Positions 1 through 5,420 of a stretch of DNA of 5,420 nucleotides are shown piece by piece. The DNA is from Eubacteriales bacterium. GTDB taxonomy: Bacteria > Bacillota_A > Clostridia > Lachnospirales > Lachnospiraceae. The DNA is taken from positions 1 to 5,420 of the forward strand of contig JAUNAE010000184.1 in NCBI GenBank assembly GCA_030527765.1, in the 5' to 3' direction. The notes beneath the pieces are model-generated. The model ran no database searches. It saw only the letters and a program-made list of their open reading frames with translations, and was not told the DNA's origin. The number at the start of each line of letters is the position of its first letter. Position 1 is the stretch's first letter. Position numbers and translations under genes: made by a program.

Positions 1-536
1 TTCCCGGAAAAACCTTAAATGAGATCAGCAAGATTCTCTCCGGGGAGGTAGATTCTGTTGTAAATATCTATTTTACAAACAACCACATTTTGTTTGAGTT
101 TGATCAGACCATCGTTGTCTCCCGCCTGATCGAAGGAGAGTATTTCCGTATCGACCAGATGTTGTCCAACGATTATGAGACAAAACTGACTGTAAACAAA
201 AAAGAATTTATGAATTGTATTGATCGTGCGACTCTTCTTGTAAGAGAGGGAGATAAGAAACCGATCATTATTCATATTATGGACCACAGCATGGAACTGC
301 GCATTGATTCTACAATGGGTTCCATGAACGAGGACATTGACATTGAGAAAGACGGAAAAGATATTCTCATTGGTTTTAATCCGAAATTCCTTATTGATGC
401 CCTCAAAGTAATTGATGACGAGACCATTGATATCTACCTGGTGAATCCGAAGGCACCTTGCTTCATTCGTGATGCAGAGGAAAATTATACCTATCTGATT
501 CTTCCGGTAAATATTAATCAGAACCAGGGACGATAA
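1..536 (+). CDS. dnaN: DNA polymerase III beta subunit (sliding clamp), C-terminal part, 5'-truncated by the window edge
   Basis: The reading frame is open from base 3 and ends at TAA 534-536, giving about 177 residues, roughly the last half of a ~366-aa clamp. The clamp is a ring-shaped homodimer that encircles DNA and tethers polymerase III and repair proteins. The visible part covers the end of domain II (PGKTLNEISKILSG near the left edge; YFTNNHILFEF; VVSRLIEGEYFRID) and domain III. Domain III includes the IGFNPKFLIDALK segment and the C-terminal YLILPV strand, which in the family helps form the hydrophobic pocket for clamp-binding motifs. After LPV the protein carries a polar tail, NINQNQGR, a few residues longer than the ends I remember for E. 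coli and B. subtilis clamps. The position upstream of yaaA and recF fits dnaN in Firmicutes, and dnaA would be expected to the left. Identification is firm; only the N-terminus is missing. Confidence 0.96.
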   Translation, partial: PGKTLNEISKILSGEVDSVVNIYFTNNHILFEFDQTIVVSRLIEGEYFRIDQMLSNDYETKLTVNKKEFMNCIDRATLLVREGDKKPIIIHIMDHSMELRIDSTMGSMNEDIDIEKDGKDILIGFNPKFLIDALKVIDDETIDIYLVNPKAPCFIRDAEENYTYLILPVNINQNQGR

Positions 537-538
537 TG

Positions 539-637
539 GTTACTGTTCACCTCAGTCGGGGAGCCCCCATCTTCTATAAGTGGGGGATAACAAATTAGTC
601 TCAGTGGGGGTCTAAATCCCCGACCGTGAACTTTAAC
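539..637. repeat. GC-rich nested palindromic element between dnaN and yaaA (small mobile or structured-RNA repeat)
   Basis: Seen directly: GTTCAC (545-550) is complementary to GTGAAC (626-631). GTCGGGGA (555-562) is perfectly complementary to TCCCCGAC (617-624). Outside these, GTTA (539-542) can pair with TAAC (634-637). The two arms differ by four extra bases (CTCA, 551-554) on the left against one C (625) on the right. Inside, CCCCCA plus CTT (564-573, one bulged T at 570) pairs with AAGTGGGGG (578-586) around a CTAT loop. AGTGGGGG then recurs at 603-610. No T-run follows a stem, so it is not a standard terminator, and no ORF lies inside. Inference: a non-autonomous palindrome-ended element, such as a relic of an IS200/IS605-type end or its guide-like RNA, or another structured RNA. 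It lies 3' of dnaN and just upstream of the yaaA ribosome binding site, so it would be in the shared transcript. Confidence 0.75.
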
Positions 638-655
638 AGATAAGGAGAAGGCTGT

Positions 656-862
656 ATGGAAATTACAATTCGTGATGAATTCATCAAGTTGGGACAGGCT
701 ATGAAGCTGGCCGGTCTGGTAGATGATGGAGTTCAGGCAAAATATGTTATTACGGATGGTCAGGTGAAGGTGAACGGAGAGGTTGACCTGAGACGTGGAC
801 GCAAATTATATGAAAATGATGTATTTTCCTATAATGGTCAGGAAGTCAAAGTGACCAGATAA
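656..862 (+). CDS. yaaA: S4-domain RNA-binding protein YaaA
   Basis: A 68-residue protein that is almost entirely one S4 RNA-binding fold. The family signature is visible as IKLGQAMKLAGLVDDG followed by AKYVITDGQVKVNGEVDLRRGRKL and a closing YNGQEVKV strand. This matches the small YaaA/YbcJ-like S4 proteins that sit between dnaN and recF in many Firmicutes; in B. subtilis the homologue has been linked to ribosome assembly. The ATG at 656 is supported by an AAGGAG Shine-Dalgarno at 642-647 with an 8-base spacer. The stop is TAA 860-862, 11 bases before recF, so the two are almost certainly co-transcribed. The palindromic repeat ends a few bases before the Shine-Dalgarno and could affect its accessibility. 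The conserved gene order supports the assignment; the exact molecular role is not shown by the sequence. Confidence 0.93.
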   Translation: MEITIRDEFIKLGQAMKLAGLVDDGVQAKYVITDGQVKVNGEVDLRRGRKLYENDVFSYNGQEVKVTR

Positions 863-873
863 TCAGGTAAATT

Positions 874-1956
874 ATGTACATTGAATCAATTCAGCTGAAA
901 AATTTCAGAAACTACGAGTTTCTGGAACTGGAATTTGATCAGGGAACCAATATTTTTTATGGTGACAACGCCCAGGGAAAAACAAATATTCTGGAAGCCG
1001 TTTACTTAAGTGGAACAAGCAAGTCCCACAAAGGCAGCAAGGATAAGGAACTGATCCGTTTTCATGAGGACGAAGCACACATTCGGGTCATGTTGAAAAA
1101 AAATGAGCTGTCTTACAAAATCGACATGCATCTCAGAAAGAATAAGGCAAAAGGCGTTGCCATTAATGGCATACCGATCAAAAAAGCGAGAGAGCTTCTG
1201 GGGGTTGTGAATCTGGTATTCTTTTCACCGGAGGATCTGAATATTATTAAGAATGGACCTTCGGAGAGAAGAAGATTTATTGATATGGAGTTATGTCAAC
1301 TGGATAATCTGTATCTGACGGATCTGGCTGGATATAACCATATTGTGAATCAGAGAAATAAGCTGCTGAAAGACATCGCTCACAATCCGGAACTGAAAAA
1401 GACTCTGGATATATGGGATCTTCAGATGGTTCAGTACGGAAAAAAGATGATCGAAAAGCGCCGGGAATTTCTGGAAGAGGTCAATGATCTGGTAAAAGAG
1501 ATTCATCACAATTTGACAGGCGGCATTGAGGATATCGAAATTCTGTATGAGCCGAATGTTTCCAGTGAGAAGATGGAAGAGGAGCTTTTTAGAAATCGAG
1601 AAAGAGATCTGCGCATGAAGATGTCTTCTACGGGACCTCATCGAGATGATTTTTGCGTGAAAGTGAATGGAATTGATATTAGAAAGTATGGATCTCAGGG
1701 ACAGCAGAGAACGGCAGCTCTTTCACTGAAACTTTCAGAAATATATCTGGTAAAGAAACGCATTCATGATACACCGGTTCTGCTTCTGGATGATGTTTTG
1801 TCGGAACTGGACAGCAGCAGGCAGATGTATCTGCTGGATAGTATTCACGATATTCAGACAATGATTACGTGTACCGGACTGGATGATTTTGTCAGTCATC
1901 AATTCCATATAAACAAGGTATTTCAAGTGGTAAAAGGTGAAGTGTATAGGTTTTGA
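874..1956 (+). CDS. recF: DNA replication and repair protein RecF
   Basis: A 360-aa SMC/Rad50-like ABC ATPase of normal RecF length. With RecO and RecR it helps load RecA at single-strand gaps and stalled forks. Visible motifs are the N-terminal IQLKNFRNY strand; Walker A GDNAQGKT (residues 30-37, Lys36); FFSPEDL and GPSERRRFID in the family-typical middle; STGPHRDDF; the ABC signature region YGSQGQQR (272-279); Walker B VLLLDD (302-307); and the D-loop SELD (310-313). All catalytic motifs look intact. The start ATG at 874 lies 11 bases after the yaaA stop with only a weak AGG (865-867) as Shine-Dalgarno, so translation may partly depend on ribosomes finishing yaaA (inference). The TGA stop (1954-1956) lies inside a putative -35 box for the next gene. 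The dnaN-yaaA-recF order is classic; what follows is not gyrB. Confidence 0.97.
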   Translation: MYIESIQLKNFRNYEFLELEFDQGTNIFYGDNAQGKTNILEAVYLSGTSKSHKGSKDKELIRFHEDEAHIRVMLKKNELSYKIDMHLRKNKAKGVAINGIPIKKARELLGVVNLVFFSPEDLNIIKNGPSERRRFIDMELCQLDNLYLTDLAGYNHIVNQRNKLLKDIAHNPELKKTLDIWDLQMVQYGKKMIEKRREFLEEVNDLVKEIHHNLTGGIEDIEILYEPNVSSEKMEEELFRNRERDLRMKMSSTGPHRDDFCVKVNGIDIRKYGSQGQQRTAALSLKLSEIYLVKKRIHDTPVLLLDDVLSELDSSRQMYLLDSIHDIQTMITCTGLDDFVSHQFHINKVFQVVKGEVYRF

Positions 1957-1981
1957 CAAGGTATATACCATATGCTAAACT
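1953..1981 (+). promoter_or_regulatory. Probable sigma-A promoter overlapping the recF stop codon
   Basis: A perfect -35 hexamer TTGACA (1953-1958) is followed by a 17-base spacer and TAAACT (1976-1981, four of six matches to TATAAT). TG at 1973-1974 is correctly placed for an extended -10 element. Transcription would start near 1988, leaving a short leader before the ATG at 2012. The recF stop codon lies inside the -35 box. This suggests the large downstream gene and rsmA can be transcribed separately from the dnaN-yaaA-recF operon, although read-through from recF remains possible because no terminator is seen. Confidence 0.65.
1960..1969. promoter_or_regulatory. Perfect 10-bp palindrome in the promoter spacer (possible operator)
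   Basis: GGTATATACC reads identically on both strands and lies entirely between the -35 and -10 elements, where a bound dimeric repressor could block RNA polymerase. A small AAAC-TG-GTTT inverted repeat (1977-1986) follows, overlapping the -10. Short AT-rich palindromes arise by chance, so an operator role is only a suggestion. Confidence 0.25.
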
Positions 1982-1996
1982 GGTTTTAATTATAGA

Positions 1997-2009
1997 AAGT
2001 TGGTGGGAG
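1997..2009 (+). promoter_or_regulatory. Atypical ribosome binding region deciding the start of the TPR/AAA-like gene
   Basis: AAAGTTGGTG (1996-2005 region) resembles AAAGGAGGTG with two mismatches and would place the ATG at 2012 about 6 bases downstream. A second candidate, GGGAG (2005-2009), lies only 2 bases from that ATG, which is unusually close. The in-frame TTG at 2000 has only GAAAG immediately upstream, which is weak. I therefore prefer ATG 2012; TTG 2000 would add four residues. Confidence 0.5.
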
Positions 2010-2011
2010 AA

Positions 2012-4525
2012 ATGGACAAAGAAGAATTCCGAACCAAATTGGAAGAGATTAATCACCTTGTAGAGAGAAAAGATTACAAGGGAGCAATGAACGTTGTAGA
2101 CAGTATTGACTGGAGAAGAGTTAAAAATGTCAGAACCCTCTGCACAGTGGGAGAAATCTATTCGGCGAATAAGCGATATGAAGACAGCCGGGATATTTTT
2201 CTGCTGGCATATCATAGATCCTCTATTGGAAAAAGTATTCTGGGTCGTCTGATCGATGTTTCTCTGAAAATGAAAAATTTTGAGGAAGCAATGGAGTATT
2301 ATGATGAGTTCTGTTCGGTTGCTCCGACGGATCATACTTCCCTGATTCTGAAATACAAAATTCTGAAAGCGCAGGATGCTCCGATTGAGGATCAGATCAA
2401 AGTGCTGGAGGAGTACAAAGAGAAAGAATTTGTTGAGAAATGGTCATTTGAGCTGGCTCAGCTTTATTATAAAGCAGGGGATCAGAAAAAGTGCGAAGAT
2501 CTTTGCAATGAGATGATTCTCTGGTTCAGTGATGGAAGTTATGTTATGAAGGCTTTGAATCTGAAGCAGCGAATGGGCGTGATGACTTCAGAAGAGAAGA
2601 ACAGATATGAAGATGAACTGACTCCGAAGCTCCATACAAAAGAGGAACTGGAGGAAAGTAAGAATGAAGAGGCTTTGGAGGCAACTTCGGAAAAGGTCGA
2701 AAAAGAAGAAACCGTTGAAGAAGTTCCTGCAGAGACGAGTGAAGACATTCAGGAGAATCAGATTGAGAGTATCGCCATTGATAAGCAGGATTTGAATGGT
2801 TCTGAAACTCTTCAGGAGAAGATTTCCAAGGGTATCCGTGATATTTTTGGAGTCAAAAAATCCGACAATATGGATGACGAAGATTATGAGATGGAAAGTG
2901 ATGAGGAAGAGGATGCACTTTCTGAAGATGATTTAGAGAACATTCCTGATCTGGAGCCGGAAGAGGAAGCCATCCAGAAAGAGCCGGAGCAGAAAGAAAC
3001 AGCAGAAGAAACTCCGGAAACAAAGGAAGAACCTAAGAAATCCAAGCTGGATTTCTCAAAAACAATGAGAATGCCGGAGCTGAAAATTCCGAGATCTATG
3101 AGAAGAAAGAATGACAAAGAGATTGAGGAACAGCTGGAAGAATCGCTGAAAGAAGAAGGGTTCCTGGAAGCAGAGACTCCGGAGGAAGAGGCAGCAGAAG
3201 TTACGGAAGTGAAGGAAGAATCAGCAGTCGAAATTCCGGATCTGGAATTCAATTTGGAGGACACCATTCTGGCTGCAGCATCTGCCCAGGGAATTGAAAT
3301 TCCGGAAGAGCTTCCGACACAGGAAGAACCAGTGAATGCACCGAAAGAAGAGACGGACGATCTCGATGATATTACTGAGGAAGATCTTGAAAGAGCAGAA
3401 CAGGAATTCATGAACGGACCGGCCGGAAAACAAGAAGAAGTTCCGGATCTCGACATGGATTTTGAAGATATTCTGACAGAAGAGGAAGCTTCCGAAAAGG
3501 CACCGGAGTCTAAGGCAGATGAGAAGAAAGCGATTTTGTCTGAGGACGAGGACTTCCTGGATGATCTTCAGGGATTCGAAGACGAGTTTGAAGATGATTT
3601 TGAGGATGCAGAAGATTCTGAAGAGGAAGAGGCTTCTGTTCCGGAAGAAAAACCGGAAGTAAAAGAAGAAGTTGAAGAGCTGAGTGAAGAAGAACAGCTT
3701 GAGCGGTTTATTGAATCTCTGAACAAACAGAATCAGAAGGATCCTGTAGAAATTGTTGCAAGAGAGCACGAACTGACAGAAGAAGAGAGCAAACTGTTCT
3801 CTTACTTTGTGAAGGTTCCGGGAATGAAAGATCAGATTCTGGATACTCTCTGTGATGTTCAGATGGAAGCAGCAAATCATACATCCAGCACCGGTAATGT
3901 TATTATCATGGGCGGCAATGAAAGCGGAAAGACCCGCCTCATTTCCGGACTGATTCCTGCAATTTGTAAGGAACTTAACATTCCGGCATCCAAGGTGGCG
4001 TATGTATTTGCAGAGCAGATCAATGGAAAAGATCTGACAAAGGTTGTAAGAAAACTGGCCGGCGGATTCTTTGTCATTGAGAGAGCAAATCAGCTGGAGC
4101 CGGAGACCGCAGCAAAACTGAATCATATTATGGAATTAGATACCGCGGGAATGATTGTCATTCTGGAAGATGACAAGATCGGTATGAGAAAACTGATTGC
4201 AAGATATCCGAAGCTGGCGCAGAAGTTCACATCCATCATTAACATTCCGGTATTTACCAATGATGAACTTGCTCATTTTGCAAAAATTTATGCTCTGGAG
4301 AATGGATACCGCATTGATAATATGGGAATGCTTGCACTGTACGACAGAATCGGCAGCAGCCAGCAGGCGGATCAGCCGATGAATATCGGAAGTGTAAAAG
4401 AAATTGTTGATATGGCAATTGCAAAATCCCAGGGTGGTATTCGGAAGTTCCGTAAGAACTCTTCTAAGAGAGTGGATCGGGATGGATACAGAATTTTGAT
4501 GGAGAGAGATTTTTCCAGTAAATAA
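2012..4525 (+). CDS. Large TPR / acidic-linker / AAA+-like protein of unknown function
   Basis: About 837 residues in three parts. Residues ~1-195 are helical and TPR-like (paired helices such as RYEDSRDIFLLAYHRS, NFEEAMEYYDEFCSVAP, ELAQLYYKAGDQKKCEDLCNEM), suggesting protein binding. Residues ~205-562 are a very Glu/Asp-rich, probably disordered linker with a basic island at ~342-369. Residues ~563-837 resemble an AAA+ domain of the CbxX/SpoVK kind. Walker A GGNESGKT (634-641) is intact. The Walker B strand reads FFVIER (E690, R691) instead of hhhhDE. The sensor-1 strand is MIVILEDD. The expected Arg-finger region reads YPKLAQKF (732-739) without Arg. A C-terminal GSVKEIVDMA helix sits at the sensor-2 position. 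This suggests nucleotide binding with weak or absent hydrolysis (inference). No signal peptide or membrane helix is seen, so it is probably cytoplasmic. It is the first gene after its own promoter and is followed 26 bases later by rsmA, so it is likely co-transcribed with it. I cannot assign a function. Confidence 0.9.
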   Translation: MDKEEFRTKLEEINHLVERKDYKGAMNVVDSIDWRRVKNVRTLCTVGEIYSANKRYEDSRDIFLLAYHRSSIGKSILGRLIDVSLKMKNFEEAMEYYDEFCSVAPTDHTSLILKYKILKAQDAPIEDQIKVLEEYKEKEFVEKWSFELAQLYYKAGDQKKCEDLCNEMILWFSDGSYVMKALNLKQRMGVMTSEEKNRYEDELTPKLHTKEELEESKNEEALEATSEKVEKEETVEEVPAETSEDIQENQIESIAIDKQDLNGSETLQEKISKGIRDIFGVKKSDNMDDEDYEMESDEEEDALSEDDLENIPDLEPEEEAIQKEPEQKETAEETPETKEEPKKSKLDFSKTMRMPELKIPRSMRRKNDKEIEEQLEESLKEEGFLEAETPEEEAAEVTEVKEESAVEIPDLEFNLEDTILAAASAQGIEIPEELPTQEEPVNAPKEETDDLDDITEEDLERAEQEFMNGPAGKQEEVPDLDMDFEDILTEEEASEKAPESKADEKKAILSEDEDFLDDLQGFEDEFEDDFEDAEDSEEEEASVPEEKPEVKEEVEELSEEEQLERFIESLNKQNQKDPVEIVAREHELTEEESKLFSYFVKVPGMKDQILDTLCDVQMEAANHTSSTGNVIIMGGNESGKTRLISGLIPAICKELNIPASKVAYVFAEQINGKDLTKVVRKLAGGFFVIERANQLEPETAAKLNHIMELDTAGMIVILEDDKIGMRKLIARYPKLAQKFTSIINIPVFTNDELAHFAKIYALENGYRIDNMGMLALYDRIGSSQQADQPMNIGSVKEIVDMAIAKSQGGIRKFRKNSSKRVDRDGYRILMERDFSSK
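2624..3697 (+). other. Acidic low-complexity linker region within the TPR/AAA-like protein
   Basis: This stretch encodes roughly 358 residues dominated by Glu and Asp, with Lys, Pro and Ser, and is built largely from GAA/GAG/GAT codons. The + strand is therefore strongly purine-rich. It contains three [I/V]PDL[E/D] motifs (prolines at residues 312, 409 and 478). The last two continue as PDLEFNLEDTI and PDLDMDFEDIL. A basic, Met-rich island (residues ~342-369; FSKTMRMPELKIPRSMRR) interrupts the acidity. The boundaries are approximate. Confidence 0.8.
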
Positions 4526-4551
4526 TTTATTGAAGAAGGGATAACAGAATT

Positions 4552-5420
4552 ATGACCAAACCTTATCTTGGCAACCCGAAATGTACGATTGAGGTTCTTC
4601 AAAAGTATGATTTTGTTTTCCAGAAGAGGTTTGGTCAGAATTTTCTGATCGATACCCATGTTCTGGAGAGAATTATTGCGTCTGCAGAGATCACAAAGGA
4701 TGACTTCGTTTTGGAAATCGGTCCGGGCATCGGAACGATGACCCAGTATCTTGCAGAGGCCGCAAGAGAAGTGGTGGCGGTAGAAGTCGACCGTTCTCTG
4801 ATTCCGATTCTGACGGAGGATACACTGAAGGATTGGGACAATGTGACGGTGATCAATGAAGATATTCTGAAGGTTGATTTGAAAAGCCTTGTTCAGGAAA
4901 AGAATGAGGGAAGACCGATTAAGGTCGTTGCGAATCTGCCTTATTACATTACAACACCGATTATTATGGGACTTTTTGAAAATGGAGTTCCACTGAAGTC
5001 CATCACCATTATGGTGCAGAAGGAAGTTGCCGAGAGAATGCAGGCAAAACCGGGAACAAAAGATTATGGTGCTCTGTCTCTTGCGGTGCAGTATTATGCG
5101 GATGCAAAAATTGTGGCAAATGTCCCGCCAAACTGTTTCATGCCGAGACCGAAGGTGGCAAGTTCTGTCATTTGTCTTACAAGACATGAAGTTCCGAGAG
5201 TACAGGTGAAAGATGAAGCATTGATGTTCCGTCTGATCCGGGCTTCTTTCAACCAGAGAAGAAAGACTCTTGCGAACGGAATTAAGAATGCGTCGGATCT
5301 GCCTTACAGCAGAGAAGAAACTGAAAAAGCATTGGAAGCATGTCAGATCTCTGCAAACATCAGAGGAGAGGCACTGACTTTGGAGCAGTTTGCTGCTCTG
5401 GCAGATGAACTTTCTAAAAT
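4552..5420 (+). CDS. rsmA: 16S rRNA (adenine1518-N6/adenine1519-N6)-dimethyltransferase RsmA (KsgA), 3' end cut by window edge
   Basis: 289 codons are visible with no stop before the edge. The family is usually about 270-295 aa, so it is nearly complete. The enzyme uses S-adenosylmethionine to dimethylate two adjacent adenines in the 3'-terminal hairpin of 16S rRNA during late small-subunit assembly. Motifs in order: QKRFGQNFLID (residues 24-34); SAM-binding motif I VLEIGPGIGT (53-62); the acidic strand end VEVD (E78, D80) that would contact the SAM ribose; NED (102-104); catalytic motif IV NLPYY (128-132); then QKEVAERM, KDYGALSL, FMPRPKVASSVI and the C-terminal RLIRASFNQRRKTL. All key residues appear intact. 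ATG 4552 has an AAGGG Shine-Dalgarno (4536-4540) with a somewhat long 11-base spacer. It probably shares the promoter near 1953 with the upstream gene, as no terminator or obvious promoter lies in the 26-base gap. Confidence 0.96.
   Translation, partial: MTKPYLGNPKCTIEVLQKYDFVFQKRFGQNFLIDTHVLERIIASAEITKDDFVLEIGPGIGTMTQYLAEAAREVVAVEVDRSLIPILTEDTLKDWDNVTVINEDILKVDLKSLVQEKNEGRPIKVVANLPYYITTPIIMGLFENGVPLKSITIMVQKEVAERMQAKPGTKDYGALSLAVQYYADAKIVANVPPNCFMPRPKVASSVICLTRHEVPRVQVKDEALMFRLIRASFNQRRKTLANGIKNASDLPYSREETEKALEACQISANIRGEALTLEQFAALADELSK

Noticed and set aside
555..624. Possible Rho-independent terminator after dnaN
   Set aside because: The GC-rich stems are not followed by a T-run on either strand (AACAAATTAG after the inner hairpin, GTGAACTTTAAC after the outer stem), and yaaA and recF need the transcript to continue.
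1291..2335. Minus-strand open frames across recF and the start of the next gene
   Set aside because: They have no supported ribosome binding site or domain, and they are antisense to intact recF.
2624..3697. Tandem DNA repeat in the acidic region
   Set aside because: The GAA/GAG richness is compositional. I see no regular repeat period at DNA level, only the scattered PDL protein motifs reported separately.
2884..4126. Long minus-strand open frames opposite the acidic linker (for example 3221-4126 and 2884-3456)
   Set aside because: They are Ser- or Phe/Leu-rich translations, as expected from the complement of GAA/GAG/GAT-rich codons. They have no recognisable domains and lie antisense to a well-supported gene.
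4526..4551. Separate promoter or terminator between the large gene and rsmA
   Set aside because: The 26-base gap shows only a Shine-Dalgarno-like AAGGG, with no stem-loop and no convincing -35/-10 pair.
4372..5187. 271-codon minus-strand open frame over the rsmA region
   Set aside because: It spans the end of the large gene and most of rsmA, whose plus-strand product has every family motif. The minus product is His/Asn/Arg-rich with no recognisable fold.

Overview
The window comes from a low-to-mid GC Firmicute, most likely a gut Clostridia member of the Lachnospiraceae type. This is inferred from the dnaN-yaaA-recF order, AAGGAG-like ribosome binding sites, the protein style of the RecF, DnaN and RsmA homologues, and a long Glu-rich TPR/AAA-like protein. 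All genes lie on the + strand. It is the origin-proximal replication and repair cluster, which normally follows dnaA and oriC.

Layout: (1) The 3' half of dnaN (sliding clamp) enters from the left edge and stops at 536. (2) The 119-base gap before the next gene is almost filled by a GC-rich, imperfectly palindromic element (about 539-637). It has nested stems and looks like a small mobile or structured-RNA repeat rather than a terminator. (3) yaaA (S4-domain RNA-binding protein, 68 aa) and recF (360 aa) follow, 11 bases apart. (4) A good sigma-A-type promoter overlaps the recF stop codon and starts a new transcription unit. (5) That unit opens with an ~837-aa protein of unknown function: an N-terminal TPR-like helical domain, a ~360-residue very acidic linker containing one basic island and repeated PDL[E/D] motifs, and a C-terminal AAA+-like domain. 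The AAA+-like domain has an intact Walker A but apparently lost catalytic residues elsewhere. (6) rsmA (16S rRNA A1518/A1519 dimethyltransferase) follows after 26 bases and runs off the right edge, probably only a residue or so short of complete.

The first three genes form the conserved DNA replication/repair operon: clamp, S4 protein, and RecF for gap repair and clamp or RecOR loading. After recF the usual Firmicute neighbour would be gyrB, sometimes with a small gene between. Here the order changes to the TPR/acidic/AAA-like gene plus rsmA. The points most worth a second look are the palindromic element and the large protein with its probable pseudo-ATPase domain. No tRNA, rRNA, CRISPR array, intact transposase or clear Rho-independent terminator is visible.
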